NCBI RefSeq assembly: GCF_003721225.1
Contig: NZ_RIZI01000194.1
Coordinates: forward strand, 1-64,000
DNA length: 64,000 nucleotides
Origin: Acidithiobacillus sulfuriphilus
GTDB lineage: Bacteria > Pseudomonadota > Gammaproteobacteria > Acidithiobacillales > Acidithiobacillaceae
Reading direction: 5' to 3'
Position 1 is the stretch's first letter. Each line of letters opens with the position of its first letter. Position numbers and translations under genes: made by a program. The notes beneath the pieces are model-generated. The model made no database searches, was not told where the DNA came from, and saw only the letters and a list, made by a program, of their open reading frames with translations. This document shows positions 35,859-46,502 of this stretch, in pieces.

Positions 35859-37249
35859 GGCCGCTCCTCGGCAAACACCGCCGGCCAGCGACCGGCCAGC
35901 GTGGCGATACTGCCGGCGCCCATGGTCAACAAAACGGCGTTGGCAGGCAGGTCGGCCAGGATCTGCCGGGGTCGCTCCAGGAGATCGGGCGCATAGCTGC
36001 AGGGCGTACCCTGCACCGTCAACGCCTCGGCCAGCGCCCTGCCGGTGATCCCCGGCAGGGGTTTTTCACCGGCCCCATAGATCTCGGTGAGCACCACTTG
36101 ATCCGCGGCCGCCAGGGTTGCTACGAAATCGCCGAAAAGGGCCTGGGTGCGGGTATAGCGATGGGGCTGAAAGGCCAGCACCAGGGGCCGCTCGGGCCAG
36201 ACGGCGCGGGCGGCGGCAATGGTGGCCGCAATTTCCCGGGGGTGATGGCCGTAATCGTCCACCACGGTGACGCCGGCAAAGTCACCCAGCACTTCAAAAC
36301 GGCGGCCGACCCCGCGAAAATCGGCCAGGGCCTGGCGAATCACCGCCTCCGGCACGCCCACCTTGCTGGCGATGCCGATGGCCGCCATGGCGTTGAGGAC
36401 GTTGTGGCGGCCGGGGATGCCAAGATCGACATCCATCCAGTGTACATAGTCTCCGTCCACCAGACGCCAGAGGGAGAAATGCGCACCGATCCCCCGCACC
36501 ACGACATCACGGGCCTGGAGGTCCACACCCTCACCAAAGCCATAGCGCAGGACCGGTGTGCGCAGTTCGGAAATCAGTCCCGCCACCTGGGGGTCGTCCG
36601 TACACAAGACCGCCAAGCCGTAAAAAGGCAGGCGTTGCAGGAATTGGACAAAGGCGGCACGGAGGGTTTCGAGGCTGCCTCCATAGGTGTCCATGTGGTC
36701 GGCATCGATATTGGTGACGACTGCCATCACCGGCGCCAGATAGAGGAAAGAAGCGTCGGACTCATCGGCCTCGGCCACCAGATAATCGCCGCTGCCCAAG
36801 GCCGCGTGGGTGCCGGCGCTCTTCAGACGGCCGCCGATGACGAAGGTGGGGTCCAGACCCGCTTCGGCGAGGATGCTGGCCACCAGACTGGTGGTGGTGG
36901 TCTTGCCGTGGGTGCCGGCAATGGCGATGCCGTGCTTGAAACGCATGAGCTCGGCGAGCATCTCGGCGCGACGGATCACCGGGATGCGCATGGCGCGGGC
37001 CGCCTGGACCTCCGGATTCTCATCGGGCACTGCCGAAGAGATGACGACCACGTCGGCACCGCGCACATTGGCGGCCTCATGGCCGCTGTAGATCCGCGCC
37101 CCCAGGTCGGCCAGACGCAGGGTGGCTCCCCCCGGTTTGAGATCGGATCCGGAGACACCGTAACCGAGATTGAGCAGCACTTCGGCGATACCCCGCATGC
37201 CGCTGCCGCCGATGCCCACCATATGGATCTGCCGCACCCAGTTACGCAT
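35855..37249 (-). CDS. murC: UDP-N-acetylmuramate--L-alanine ligase
   Basis: Adds L-Ala to UDP-MurNAc, the first residue of the stem peptide. The 464-residue protein has the Rossmann start HMVGIGGSGMRGIAEVLLN, the ATP loop AGTHGKTTTTSLVASIL, and the central VVTNIDADHMDTYGG. The C-terminal domain carries VVDDYGHHPREIAATIAA and FQPHRYTRTQAL, both characteristic of MurC. Overlaps murG by 8 bases upstream and murB by 4 downstream. Confidence 0.98.
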   Translation of the reverse strand: MRNWVRQIHMVGIGGSGMRGIAEVLLNLGYGVSGSDLKPGGATLRLADLGARIYSGHEAANVRGADVVVISSAVPDENPEVQAARAMRIPVIRRAEMLAELMRFKHGIAIAGTHGKTTTTSLVASILAEAGLDPTFVIGGRLKSAGTHAALGSGDYLVAEADESDASFLYLAPVMAVVTNIDADHMDTYGGSLETLRAAFVQFLQRLPFYGLAVLCTDDPQVAGLISELRTPVLRYGFGEGVDLQARDVVVRGIGAHFSLWRLVDGDYVHWMDVDLGIPGRHNVLNAMAAIGIASKVGVPEAVIRQALADFRGVGRRFEVLGDFAGVTVVDDYGHHPREIAATIAAARAVWPERPLVLAFQPHRYTRTQALFGDFVATLAAADQVVLTEIYGAGEKPLPGITGRALAEALTVQGTPCSYAPDLLERPRQILADLPANAVLLTMGAGSIATLAGRWPAVFAEERP

Positions 37250-38321
37250 ACCGACACCCCGTCATCTCCGCACACGCTGCCGCCACCTGGGCGGCGGCAT
37301 CCACCTTGGCGCTGGCCCGCGCCGCCTCGGCCCAGGCCAGCCGCTTTTCCCCTTCCGCCAGGAGGGGCGTCAGGACCGCCAGGAGCCCGGCCCCATCCAG
37401 GCCGCCCTGGCGCAGCATCACGGCCGCCCCGGCCTTTTCCAGAAAGCGCGCATTGGCCGCCTGGTGGTCGTCCACGGCAAAGGGATAGGGAATGAGCACG
37501 GCCCCCAGACCCGCCGCCGCCAGTTCCGCCACCGTGGCCGCGCCGGCGCGGCAGACGGCCAGATCGGCCCAGGCCAAAGCCCCCGCCATATCGCCGATGA
37601 AGGCTTCCACCCGCGCCGGGATGCCGGCTTCGGCATAGCGCGTCGCCACTGTCTGGGTATGGTCCCGCCCCGCCTGATGCCAGATTTCCGGTCGCTCGGC
37701 CATCGGCAAGGCCTGCAGCGCAGCGATTACGATCTCGTTGAGCACCTTGGCTCCCTGACTGCCTCCCATGATGAGCAGCCGCACGGGGCCCCCATGCCCC
37801 ATGCGTTGCCGCGGTTCGGGGAGGGCGGCGATCTCCGCCCGCACGGGATTGCCCACCCATTCTCCCCGCCGCAGCCCGGCCTCGGGGAAGCCCAGGAAAA
37901 TGCGCCGGGCCAAGGGGGCCAGCAAACGGTTGCTGAGCCCCGCCACGGCATTCTGCTCATGCAGACACAGGGGCAGTCCCAAACTCCACGCCGCCAGGCC
38001 AACGGGGGCCGCCACATAACCGCCCATGCCCAAAACCGCTTGGGTCTGTTGCCGGCGCAGGATGCGCCGGGCCTGCAGGACCGCCCGCCACACCCGCCAC
38101 GGCGCCTGCAGCCAGCGGCCCAGGCCCTTACCGCGCAATCCCCGCATCTGCAAGGTATGGAGAGGGAACCCGTGCTCCGGCACGAGGGCTGCCTCCATGC
38201 CCGCCGCCGTTCCGATGAAGTCCACGGAGACTCCCCTCGCCCGCAGTTCCCCCGCCACCGCCAGGGCCGGAAAGACATGACCGCCGGTACCGCCGGCAGC
38301 GATGACCACCCGCTCAGCCAT
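37242..38321 (-). CDS. murG: UDP-N-acetylglucosamine--lipid I N-acetylglucosamine transferase
   Basis: A peripheral membrane GT28 enzyme that turns lipid I into lipid II on the inner face of the inner membrane. The 359-residue product shows the G-loops VIAAGGTGGHVFPALAVA and MGGYVAAPVGLAAW, then HEQNAVAGLSNRLL, the UDP-binding LLIMGGSQGAKVLNEIV, and CRAGAATVAELAAAGLGAVLIPYP. Length is usual. Overlaps ftsW and murC by 8 bases each. Confidence 0.98.
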   Translation of the reverse strand: MAERVVIAAGGTGGHVFPALAVAGELRARGVSVDFIGTAAGMEAALVPEHGFPLHTLQMRGLRGKGLGRWLQAPWRVWRAVLQARRILRRQQTQAVLGMGGYVAAPVGLAAWSLGLPLCLHEQNAVAGLSNRLLAPLARRIFLGFPEAGLRRGEWVGNPVRAEIAALPEPRQRMGHGGPVRLLIMGGSQGAKVLNEIVIAALQALPMAERPEIWHQAGRDHTQTVATRYAEAGIPARVEAFIGDMAGALAWADLAVCRAGAATVAELAAAGLGAVLIPYPFAVDDHQAANARFLEKAGAAVMLRQGGLDGAGLLAVLTPLLAEGEKRLAWAEAARASAKVDAAAQVAAACAEMTGCRYA

Positions 38322-39486
38322 GTTCCACCTCCGCCTTGCCGGCCACGGCCCGGGCGGATAGCGCCGGATAACGGCGGCTCACTCCCAGGACCACCCCCAG
38401 GGCCGCACAGAGAAAGACCAGACTGCTGCCGCCGTAACTAATCAGCGGCAGGGCAAAGCCCTTGGTCGGCAGGGCGCCGAGATTCACCCCCATGGACAGC
38501 ACCGCCTCCCCCCCGAACCAGGTCAGGGTTCCATAACAGAACAGGGCGGAGAAGGCATCGCCGGCCGCCGCGGCGCGCCGACCGATGCGATAGATGCGCC
38601 AACTCGCCACCGCGTAGAGCAAGGCCAGTGCCCAGACCCCCACCATGCCCAGTTCCTCGCCGATTACCGCGAGGATGAAGTCGGTGTAAGACTCCGGGAG
38701 GTAGAAATATTTCATCACCCCGTCACCCAATCCCACCCCGAAGACCCCGCCCCGGCCGAAGGCGATGAGCGATTGCACCAGTTGGAAACCGGCGCCGTAG
38801 GGATCGGCCCAGGGGTTCTGGAAGGCGGTGATACGGGCCAGACGATAGGGAGCGGAAACCGCCAAAGCGCCCAAGGCGGTTCCGGACACCGCCCCGGCCA
38901 GGAGCACATAGCCCATGGGCAGGCCGCCGAGGAAGAGCAATACCCCCGTCAGCAGGACGACCATGGCGTAGGAGCCGAAATCCGGCTGCAGCAGGAGGAG
39001 AACGCCGAGGATGCCGAGGACCACAAAGATGGGCCATAAGCCTTCCTTGAATTTTCCGAGCAATTCCCCTTTGCGCACCACGTAACGGGAGACGAAGAGC
39101 AGAAGGGCGAATTTCAGCAACTCCGAGGGCTGCAGGCGGATGACCAGGAAATTGATCCAGCGGTGGGAGCCGTTCACCGACACGCCGATGAAGGGAAAGA
39201 AGACCAGGAGCAGAAAGAGGAGGGAAAGCCCCATGAGGGGAAAGGACAGCCGCTCCCAGAAGTCCACATCGACGCGGCTGGCATAATACAGCACCGCTGC
39301 TGCCAAGGCGCCAAAGAGGGCTTGCCGTTGGGCAAAATAGAAGGCATTGCCGGTGGCGTGTTGGGCGATGGGGGCGCTGGCCGAATAGACCATCACCAGG
39401 CCGAAACCCAGCAGCACCAGAATGATCCACCACAGGACCGTATCCGCCGGACCATCCTCCGCCAGCCACCAGCTTGGGCGCTTCAT
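38314..39486 (-). CDS. ftsW: Peptidoglycan polymerase FtsW (SEDS family)
   Basis: A polytopic inner-membrane glycosyltransferase that builds septal glycan together with FtsI. The 390-residue protein has about ten hydrophobic helices. Landmarks include VNGSHRWINFLVIRLQPSELLK (SEDS signature), LQPDFGSYAMVVLLTG with the catalytic-site Asp, and the C-terminal LPTKGFALPLISYGGSSLV. Its position between murD and murG is the typical one. Overlaps murD by 4 bases and murG by 8. Confidence 0.97.
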   Translation of the reverse strand: MKRPSWWLAEDGPADTVLWWIILVLLGFGLVMVYSASAPIAQHATGNAFYFAQRQALFGALAAAVLYYASRVDVDFWERLSFPLMGLSLLFLLLVFFPFIGVSVNGSHRWINFLVIRLQPSELLKFALLLFVSRYVVRKGELLGKFKEGLWPIFVVLGILGVLLLLQPDFGSYAMVVLLTGVLLFLGGLPMGYVLLAGAVSGTALGALAVSAPYRLARITAFQNPWADPYGAGFQLVQSLIAFGRGGVFGVGLGDGVMKYFYLPESYTDFILAVIGEELGMVGVWALALLYAVASWRIYRIGRRAAAAGDAFSALFCYGTLTWFGGEAVLSMGVNLGALPTKGFALPLISYGGSSLVFLCAALGVVLGVSRRYPALSARAVAGKAEVEHG

Positions 39487-40847
39487 CCCTCACCTCCGGC
39501 AAGGTTGCGCACCGCTTGCTGAAACTGGTGGCCGCGATCCTGATAATCCGCGAACATATCGAGACTGGCGCAGGCCGGCGAGAGCAAGACCTGATCTCCG
39601 GGCCGGGCCATGGCCGCGGCGGCGCGCACCGCTTCTTCCATGCTCCCGACCCGCCGTAGGGGCAGCACTCCGGCAAGGATCTCCGCGAGCAGCGGCGCGT
39701 CCTTGCCCAGCAGCACTGCGGCCCGCTGACCGGCGCAGGCGGCCCGCAGGGGCGAGAGATCGGCGCCCTTGGCGTCCCCGCCCAGGATCAGCACCAGGGG
39801 ACCCGGCAGGCCGGCGATGGCCTTGAGGGTGGCGCCCAGGTTGGTCCCCTTGGAATCGTCGTAATAATCGACACCGGCGACCTGCCCCACCCGGCTCATG
39901 CGATGGGGCAAGCCGGCAAAGGTCGCCAGTGCCTGCGCCATGGCCGCCGCCGGCAGCCCCACGGCGCTGCCCAGGGCCAGGGCGGCCATGGCATTTTCCC
40001 GGTTATGGGCGCCCATGAGGCGCAACTGCGTCACCGCCATCAGACGCTCACTAGCTCCTTCACCCAAGCGCCAGAAATAGCCGTCCCGCTCCATCACGCT
40101 GCCTGGGGTATGCGCGTCGGGGGCGGCGAAGGTAACGATCCGCACACCCGTCGGCACCGTCGGCGCCAAGGCCATCACCGCCGCATCGCCGGCGTTGAGG
40201 ACCAGGGTGTCGCCCGTCCCCATGGCCTGGAAAATGCGCGCCTTGGCCGCCTGATACGCTGTGTAATCCCCATGCCAGTCGAGATGGTCGGGGCTGAAAT
40301 TGAGAATGGCCGCCGCGCGCGGGTGGAACTGCGTACAGGCCGCCAACTGAAAGCTGGACAGCTCCAGCACATAGAGCTCCGGCTCCGGGCCGTTGCTCGG
40401 CAGGAGTTCCAGGGCCGGCGTGCCGAGATTGCCCCCCACCGCCACCCGCCATCCTGCCGCCTTGGCCATCTCGCCCACTAGGGTGGTGACGGTGCTTTTG
40501 CCATTGGAGCCGGTGATGGCGACAATGGGTGCATGGGCCAGTTGGCCAAAGAGCTCCATATCGCCGAGGATTGGTACCCCCTGCTCCCGGGCCTGGCGCA
40601 AGGCCGGGATGTCCCAGGCCAGACCGGGGCTGACCAGCACGGCGTCGGCGCCCGAAAACTGCCCTGGGCGGAAGGCGCCAAAATGGAAATCCACGTCCGG
40701 GTAGCGGCTGCGCAGGGCGTCCGCGTCGGCCAGCAAACGGGTGTCGGCCGCCTGACAACGGGCGCCCAGACGCCGAGCCGTGTCCAGCAGGGAGCGGCCG
40801 CTTTTGCCCAGGCCCACGATCCAAACCTTTTTGCCGGAGATGTCCAT
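39483..40847 (-). CDS. murD: UDP-N-acetylmuramoyl-L-alanine--D-glutamate ligase
   Basis: Adds D-Glu to the UDP-MurNAc-L-Ala precursor. The 454-residue product has VWIVGLGKSGRSLLDTAR, the ATP-loop ITGSNGKSTVTTLVGEMA, the central LNFSPDHLDWHG, and VDYYDDSKGTNLGATLKAI, with the motif DDSKGTN that is typical of MurD. The end LSPACASLDMFADYQDRG is also typical. It follows mraY by 1 base and overlaps ftsW by 4. Confidence 0.98.
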   Translation of the reverse strand: MDISGKKVWIVGLGKSGRSLLDTARRLGARCQAADTRLLADADALRSRYPDVDFHFGAFRPGQFSGADAVLVSPGLAWDIPALRQAREQGVPILGDMELFGQLAHAPIVAITGSNGKSTVTTLVGEMAKAAGWRVAVGGNLGTPALELLPSNGPEPELYVLELSSFQLAACTQFHPRAAAILNFSPDHLDWHGDYTAYQAAKARIFQAMGTGDTLVLNAGDAAVMALAPTVPTGVRIVTFAAPDAHTPGSVMERDGYFWRLGEGASERLMAVTQLRLMGAHNRENAMAALALGSAVGLPAAAMAQALATFAGLPHRMSRVGQVAGVDYYDDSKGTNLGATLKAIAGLPGPLVLILGGDAKGADLSPLRAACAGQRAAVLLGKDAPLLAEILAGVLPLRRVGSMEEAVRAAAAMARPGDQVLLSPACASLDMFADYQDRGHQFQQAVRNLAGGEG

Positions 40848-40848
40848 G

Positions 40849-41931
40849 TCAGCGGATCTTCAAACTGGAGAGGCCAATGAGGACCAGGATCACGGTAATG
40901 ATCCAGAAACGCACGGCCACCCGCGGTTCGGGCCAGCCTTTTTTCTCATAATGATGATGCAGGGGCGCCATGCGAAAGACGCGCTTGCCGGTAAGCCGGA
41001 AGGAAGCCACCTGGATCATCACCGAAAGGGTCTCCACCACAAAGATCCCCCCCATAATGAACAGCACCAGTTCCTGCCGGGCAACGATGGCCACAATGGC
41101 CAGAGCCGCCCCCAGGGCCAGGGCGCCGGTGTCCCCCATGAAGACCTCGGCGGGATAGGTGTTGAACCAGAGAAAGCCCAGCCCTGCCCCCACCAGGGCG
41201 CCGCAAAAAATCAGCATCTGTCCGGCCCCCGGCACCCAGGGCACGTCCAGATACCGGGCAAAGACGGCATTGCCCGAGACATAGGCAAAAATCCCCAGGG
41301 CCCCGCCCACCATCACCGTGGGGACGATGGCCAAGCCATCGAGACCGTCGGTCAGGTTCACCGCATTGGAACTGCCGACAATGACAAAATAGCTGAAGAC
41401 GATGAAACCCAGTCCCAAAGGAATGGCCACATGGGGAATGAAGGGGAGAATCAGGCTTGTTTCCACAGGGCTTTGCGCGGTGAGATAGAGGGTCGCCGCC
41501 GCCCCGAGGGCCGCCACGGACTGCAGGCCATATTTGCCCCGCGCCGAGAGGCCTTTGCTGTTTTTGCGGCGCAACTTGCGCCAGTCGTCCACGAAACCGA
41601 TAGCCCCGAAGGCCAGCGTGGTGATCACCGCCACCCACACGAAGCGATTATTCAGGTCCGCCCAGAGCAGGGTAGTCAGGAGTACCACCAGCAGGATCAT
41701 GGCCCCGCCCATGGTCGGCGTGCCTTGTTTGCTGAGATGGGTCTCCGGTCCGTCATTGCGCACCTGCTGGCCGATCTTGTACCGGCGCAGGCGGGAAATG
41801 AAATAAGGCCCGATGAGAAAGGAGAGAATCAGGGCCGTCAGGATGGCCAGCACGCCGCGCAGGGTCAGGTACTGGAAGACATAAAAGCCGTGGTAGACTT
41901 CTCCGAGCCACATGAAGAGGGCATACAGCAT
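40849..41931 (-). CDS. mraY: Phospho-N-acetylmuramoyl-pentapeptide transferase
   Basis: An integral membrane enzyme that transfers phospho-MurNAc-pentapeptide to undecaprenyl phosphate, making lipid I. The ATG at 41931 gives 360 residues, exactly as in E. coli. Ten hydrophobic helices; motifs [31 protein letters not shown] (catalytic Asp pair), [14 protein letters not shown] and [14 protein letters not shown], then the [11 protein letters not shown] loop. The start overlaps the murF stop (TGATG). Confidence 0.99.
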   Translation of the reverse strand: MLYALFMWLGEVYHGFYVFQYLTLRGVLAILTALILSFLIGPYFISRLRRYKIGQQVRNDGPETHLSKQGTPTMGGAMILLVVLLTTLLWADLNNRFVWVAVITTLAFGAIGFVDDWRKLRRKNSKGLSARGKYGLQSVAALGAAATLYLTAQSPVETSLILPFIPHVAIPLGLGFIVFSYFVIVGSSNAVNLTDGLDGLAIVPTVMVGGALGIFAYVSGNAVFARYLDVPWVPGAGQMLIFCGALVGAGLGFLWFNTYPAEVFMGDTGALALGAALAIVAIVARQELVLFIMGGIFVVETLSVMIQVASFRLTGKRVFRMAPLHHHYEKKGWPEPRVAVRFWIITVILVLIGLSSLKIR

Positions 41932-43280
41932 CAGGCCACCTCCATGCGCAAGGCCGCCACCACCCGCTCCATGCGCGCCGCCCGGGAGCCTTTGACGAGC
42001 ACCACGCAATCCGGGTCCAGTAGGGGAGCAACGGCCTCCAGCAGGGCCTCCAGATCGTCAAAGGCGGCGGCGTCGGCCCCAAAGGCCGCAGCGGCTTCCG
42101 CCGCCAGAGGGCCCAGGGCAAGCAGGGCGTCAATGCCCAGGGCCCGCGCCCGCTGCCCCGCCTGCCGATGATAGGCCACGGCCGCAGGTCCCAACTCGCC
42201 CATGTCGCCGAGGATCAGGATGCGGCGGCCGGTCTGGGCGGCCAGGACCTGCATGGCCGCTTCCAGGGAGGCGGGGTTGGCGTTGTAGGTATCGTCCAGG
42301 AGGCGATAACCGGCCTTACCGCTACGCCACTGCAGACGGCCGGGAATGGGCCGCAACGTGGCCACGCCGCGCTGGATCGTGGCGATGGGGATACCGAGGG
42401 CCAGGGCCGCCGTAGCCGCCGCCAGGGCATTGGCGCCATTGTGGCGACCCGCCAGGGGCAGGGCGAGGCCAAACTCGCCCTGGGGCGCCCGCAGCTCCAG
42501 GTGGCCACCCTGCCCCATGGCCTCCCAGCGGCCGCGCACGCGCGCCGGCCGATCCTCCAGAGTGAAGCGCCAGACCTCGCCGGGAGCCTTTTCCGCCCAG
42601 TCCTCCACAAAGGGGTCATCGGCATTGAGCACCGCCGTGCCCTGCGGATCCAGACCCTCCAGGATCTCGCCTTTGGCCATCGCCACGGCGGCCACCGTCC
42701 CCAGGCCCTCCAGATGGGCGGCGGCCGCATTGGTGATCAATGCCAGCCGCGGCTGCGCCAGGCGCGTCAACAGCGCCAGTTCGCCGGCGTGATTCATTCC
42801 CATTTCCAGAACCGCATAACGGTGCTCCGGCCCCAGTCGCGCCAGGGTCAAGGGCACGCCGATGTGGTTGTTTTGATTACCGCGGCTCGCCAGGACCGGT
42901 CCCTCCTGGGCAAGAATGGCGGCGAGGATCTCCTTGACCGTGGTCTTGCCGCAGGAGCCGGTGACGGCCGCCACCGGCAAGGTGAACTGGCGGCGCCAGT
43001 GGGCGGCCAGGGCTTGCACGGCGACCAGGGTATCGGCCACGAGGACCCCCGGGGCCGCCACGGGGCGGGCCACCAGGACCGCAGCGGCCCCCTGCGCCAG
43101 GGCCGCTGCCACGTATTCGTGACCGTCGAAACGCTGACCCGGCAGCGCCACAAAGAGTTCACCTGCTAGCGGCTGACGGCTGTCCGTAGCCAGCCCTACA
43201 ATCTCCAGTCCGGCGTCGCTGCCGGGCAGGAGGCTGCCACCGGTAATGGCGGCGATCTGTTTTAAGGAAAGGCGGATCAT
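41931..43280 (-). CDS. murF: UDP-N-acetylmuramoyl-tripeptide--D-alanyl-D-alanine ligase
   Basis: Adds the D-Ala-D-Ala made by Ddl. The 449-residue product has the N-terminal domain with [22 protein letters not shown], the ATP loop [46 protein letters not shown], and [20 protein letters not shown] with the MurF-specific DDTYNANP. Overlaps murE by 4 bases and mraY by 1. Confidence 0.98.
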   Translation of the reverse strand: MIRLSLKQIAAITGGSLLPGSDAGLEIVGLATDSRQPLAGELFVALPGQRFDGHEYVAAALAQGAAAVLVARPVAAPGVLVADTLVAVQALAAHWRRQFTLPVAAVTGSCGKTTVKEILAAILAQEGPVLASRGNQNNHIGVPLTLARLGPEHRYAVLEMGMNHAGELALLTRLAQPRLALITNAAAAHLEGLGTVAAVAMAKGEILEGLDPQGTAVLNADDPFVEDWAEKAPGEVWRFTLEDRPARVRGRWEAMGQGGHLELRAPQGEFGLALPLAGRHNGANALAAATAALALGIPIATIQRGVATLRPIPGRLQWRSGKAGYRLLDDTYNANPASLEAAMQVLAAQTGRRILILGDMGELGPAAVAYHRQAGQRARALGIDALLALGPLAAEAAAAFGADAAAFDDLEALLEAVAPLLDPDCVVLVKGSRAARMERVVAALRMEVA

Positions 43281-44731
43281 GGCTCCAGCACCTCGCGGGC
43301 GATGCCGATATCGGCAAAGGGCCGGCGCTGGCCGCCCCGCTCCTGATAGCTCTCGTGTCCCTTGCCGGCAATGAGCACCCAGTCGCCCTGACCCGCCTCC
43401 AGGATCCCCCGGCGGATGGCTTCGGCGCGATCGTGGATCACCGCCACGCCCGCGGGACGCTGCATGCCGGTAAGGATATCGGTCACGATCCGGGCCGGAT
43501 CCTCGCTGCGCGGATTATCGTCCGTCAGCACGATCCGGTCGGCGAGCATTTCCGCAATGCGCCCCATCTCCGGCCGCTTGCCCACATCCCGGTCGCCACC
43601 GCAACCGAAGATCACGGTGATCCGCCCCTTGGCCACCCGCCGCAGGTCCGTCAGCACCCGCGCCAGGGCGTCGGGGCTATGGGCATAGTCCACCATCACC
43701 TGGGGCTGGCCGGGACCGCCGGCGAGACGCTGATAACGGCCCTCGGGCAGGGAGACGGCGGCCACGGCCGCAGCCTCCGCCGGCCAGCCCAAGCCCTCCA
43801 CCACGGCCAATGCCGCCAACAGATTCATGACATTGGCGCTGCCCAGCAGGGGACTGCGCAGGGCGCGTTCGCCGGCGGGGGTGTGCATCTTTAGCAAGGT
43901 TCCGCTTGCCCCGGGATGAAATTCCGTACAGTGGTAATCGCCCGCACCCAGGCCATAACGCAGCACCCGCACCGTTGCGGGGAGCATCCGCGCCAGGCGC
44001 TCAGCCATGGGATCGTCGCCATTGAGCACCGCCAGGCGCAGACCTTCCTGGCGGAAGAGGGCGGCCTTGGCGGCGAAATAACGTTCCATATCTCCATGGA
44101 AATCCAGGTGGTCGCGGCTCAGGTTGGTAAATACCGCCGCCGCAAAAGGCACCTCTGCCACCCGTCCCAAATCAAGGGCATGGGAGGAGACCTCCACGGC
44201 GATCACCCGAGCCCCCGCCCCACGCATTTCGGCCAGGGCCCGCCACAGGGTGACGGCCTCCGGCGTGGTGTTGGCCAAGGGCGTCAGGGCGTCCGGACAG
44301 CCATAGCCCAAGGTACCCAGAACCATGCCCGGCTGGGGCGCCAGTTGGGCGATGAGGCGGGTCACGCTGCTCTTGCCATTGGTGCCCGTCACCCCCACCA
44401 GCAAGGGGGCGGCCTCCTCATCCCAGCGATACCAACGGCGCAGGGCCGTGCCCAGCAACTCCCGTGCCGCCGGATGGGACCACAGCGGCCGGCCCCCAAG
44501 CTCCGTGACGCCCTCGGTCCCTTCCACCAGGACCGCCACCGCGCCGGCATCCCAGGCCGCCTGGGCAAAGGCATGGCCATCCCCGTGGCGGGTCCGCAGG
44601 CCGACATAGAGCATCCCCGGCTGGAGGCGCCGGGTATCGCTTTCGATGCCAGTCACCCGCAGATCGGCCAAGGCCTCCGGACAGTCCGGCAAGAGCGTAT
44701 GCAGGGCGACACCCTCACTGGGCAGCATCAC
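43277..44731 (-). CDS. murE: UDP-N-acetylmuramoyl-dipeptide--meso-diaminopimelate ligase
   Basis: Adds the third residue of the stem peptide. The 484-residue product has TGIESDTRRLQPGMLYVGL, the ATP loop VTGTNGKSSVTRLIAQL, FTNLSRDHLDFHGDMERY and VDYAHSPDALARVL. LTDDNPRSEDPARI contains the DNPR motif that selects meso-diaminopimelate over lysine, so a Gram-negative type wall is expected. It overlaps ftsI by 17 bases and murF by 4. Confidence 0.98.
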   Translation of the reverse strand: MMLPSEGVALHTLLPDCPEALADLRVTGIESDTRRLQPGMLYVGLRTRHGDGHAFAQAAWDAGAVAVLVEGTEGVTELGGRPLWSHPAARELLGTALRRWYRWDEEAAPLLVGVTGTNGKSSVTRLIAQLAPQPGMVLGTLGYGCPDALTPLANTTPEAVTLWRALAEMRGAGARVIAVEVSSHALDLGRVAEVPFAAAVFTNLSRDHLDFHGDMERYFAAKAALFRQEGLRLAVLNGDDPMAERLARMLPATVRVLRYGLGAGDYHCTEFHPGASGTLLKMHTPAGERALRSPLLGSANVMNLLAALAVVEGLGWPAEAAAVAAVSLPEGRYQRLAGGPGQPQVMVDYAHSPDALARVLTDLRRVAKGRITVIFGCGGDRDVGKRPEMGRIAEMLADRIVLTDDNPRSEDPARIVTDILTGMQRPAGVAVIHDRAEAIRRGILEAGQGDWVLIAGKGHESYQERGGQRRPFADIGIAREVLEP

Positions 44732-46502
44732 CGGCTCCTTCCGCCCAGAGGCGCTCCTGGGCCGTCGTCATGCGCTTGGCCATCTGGGCGTTCCATTGGG
44801 CTGCAGGCATGTCCGGCGCCACATTCATCAGGCGCAGGGCCGCGCTCATGGTCACCCGAAAGACCGGCGCCGCCACCACGCCGCCGAAACGCCAGCCTTG
44901 GGTGGGATCCCGTACCACTACGGCCATGACGAGTTGGGGATGATCGGCTGGTGCAAAACCCACAAAGGTCGTGTTGACCCGATTTTTATAAAAACCGCCC
45001 TTGCCGTCGGCCATGCTGGAGGTGCCCGTCTTGCCCGCCACCGTATAACCGGGGATGGCGGCGAGGAAACCGGTGCCGCCGCGGCTGATCACCCCCGCCA
45101 GCCAACCCTGCAGGTCCCGGGCCACCTGCACGGGCATGACCCGGCTGCCCTGCACCTGAGTCCCGTCGTTCACGCGCTGCAAGCTGGGTTGCACATAGAC
45201 CCCATCATTGGCGATGGCGCCGTAGGCGGCGGCCAATTGCAAGGGCGTGACGGAGATGCCGTAGCCATAGGCCATGGCCGCCCGCCGCGCGATACTCCAG
45301 CCCTGCCAGGCCGGCACCGTCCCCGGCGCCTCCCCGGGCAAGCCGGCACCACTGACCTGGCCGAAGCCCACCGTGCGCAGCATATGATAGAGATCCGCTG
45401 GCGGGGTGCGCAGGGAGATCTGCGCCGCGCCGATGTTGCTGGAGTACTTGAGAACCTGGGCCAGGTTCAGCACACCGTGGCGCACATCGTCCTGAATGCA
45501 GTAATTGGCTACCCGAAAACAGTTGGTATTGACGTCGAAAGTGGAGTTGGGATCAATGCTACCGTCATCAAGGGCCGCCGCAATGGTAAAGGGCTTCATC
45601 ACCGAACCCGGTTCATAGGTATCGGCAACGGCCCGATTGCCATACAGGCCCGGCTCGTAATCCTGGCGGTTGTTGGGGTTGAAGGAAGGATAACTCACCA
45701 GGGCCAGGACCTCGCCGGTATGGACATTCATCACCACGGCCGACCCCGACTGCGCCTTGAACTGTTGCACGGCAGCGGCCAGGGCCGTGTAGGCGAAATA
45801 TTGGATATTGCGATCGATACTCAGGAGCAGCGGCCGGCCCTGCTCGGCGGGCGGGCCCATCTGGACCACCGAGAGGGCCTGGCCGCGATTGTCCTGCAAG
45901 CCCGTCTCCTTCCCCGGCGTCCCGCGCAACCATTGATTATATGCCAATTCCACGCCCTCGATGCCGCGACCATCGACGTTGGTAAAGCCCAGCAGCGGCG
46001 CCGCCACCGCACCCAGGGGATAATAACGGCGGCTCTCGGTCAGGGTATAAACGCCGGGGATGTGCAGGCCCATCACCGCAGCCGCCCGTTCGGGAGGCAA
46101 CTGACGGGCAATGAAGGCAAACTCCGCACCACCGCCGCGCGCCCGCCGTTCCAAGGTCGGCAACGGCAGTTCCAGGGCCTGGGCCAGTTGGGGCCAACGG
46201 GTCACCTGGTGGTTAAATAGTTGGGGGTCCACCCAGACGGCCTTGACGGGCACCGATATCGCCAAGGGGACGCCGTTGCGATCCAGCACCGCACCGCGCA
46301 TGGCCGGGAGCGGCAAGTGCCGGAGATAACGCTGCGCTCCCTGTTCGCGTAAAAATCCCGCGTTCTCCACTTGCAGGCGCCAGGCCTGAACCATGATCGC
46401 CACCAACCCGACGCCCACCAGACCCATCATGACGGCCGCCCGCCAAGCCGGTAGCACGGCCATGGCAGGGTGACGGTCGGGCATGGCGGCGTCTCGATTC
46501 AC
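44715..46502 (-). CDS. ftsI: Septal peptidoglycan transpeptidase FtsI (PBP3)
   Basis: Cross-links septal peptidoglycan in the periplasm, partner of FtsW. The 595-residue class B PBP has one N-terminal transmembrane helix (AAVMMGLVGVGLVAIMVQAW), a pedestal domain with RGAVLDRNGVPLAISVPVKAV, and the penicillin-binding domain with SxxK in YEPGSVMKPFTI, SxN in KYSSNIGAAQ and KTG in VAGKTGTSSMADG. All catalytic residues are present. It overlaps ftsL by 4 bases. Confidence 0.97.
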   Translation of the reverse strand: MNRDAAMPDRHPAMAVLPAWRAAVMMGLVGVGLVAIMVQAWRLQVENAGFLREQGAQRYLRHLPLPAMRGAVLDRNGVPLAISVPVKAVWVDPQLFNHQVTRWPQLAQALELPLPTLERRARGGGAEFAFIARQLPPERAAAVMGLHIPGVYTLTESRRYYPLGAVAAPLLGFTNVDGRGIEGVELAYNQWLRGTPGKETGLQDNRGQALSVVQMGPPAEQGRPLLLSIDRNIQYFAYTALAAAVQQFKAQSGSAVVMNVHTGEVLALVSYPSFNPNNRQDYEPGLYGNRAVADTYEPGSVMKPFTIAAALDDGSIDPNSTFDVNTNCFRVANYCIQDDVRHGVLNLAQVLKYSSNIGAAQISLRTPPADLYHMLRTVGFGQVSGAGLPGEAPGTVPAWQGWSIARRAAMAYGYGISVTPLQLAAAYGAIANDGVYVQPSLQRVNDGTQVQGSRVMPVQVARDLQGWLAGVISRGGTGFLAAIPGYTVAGKTGTSSMADGKGGFYKNRVNTTFVGFAPADHPQLVMAVVVRDPTQGWRFGGVVAAPVFRVTMSAALRLMNVAPDMPAAQWNAQMAKRMTTAQERLWAEGAGDAAQ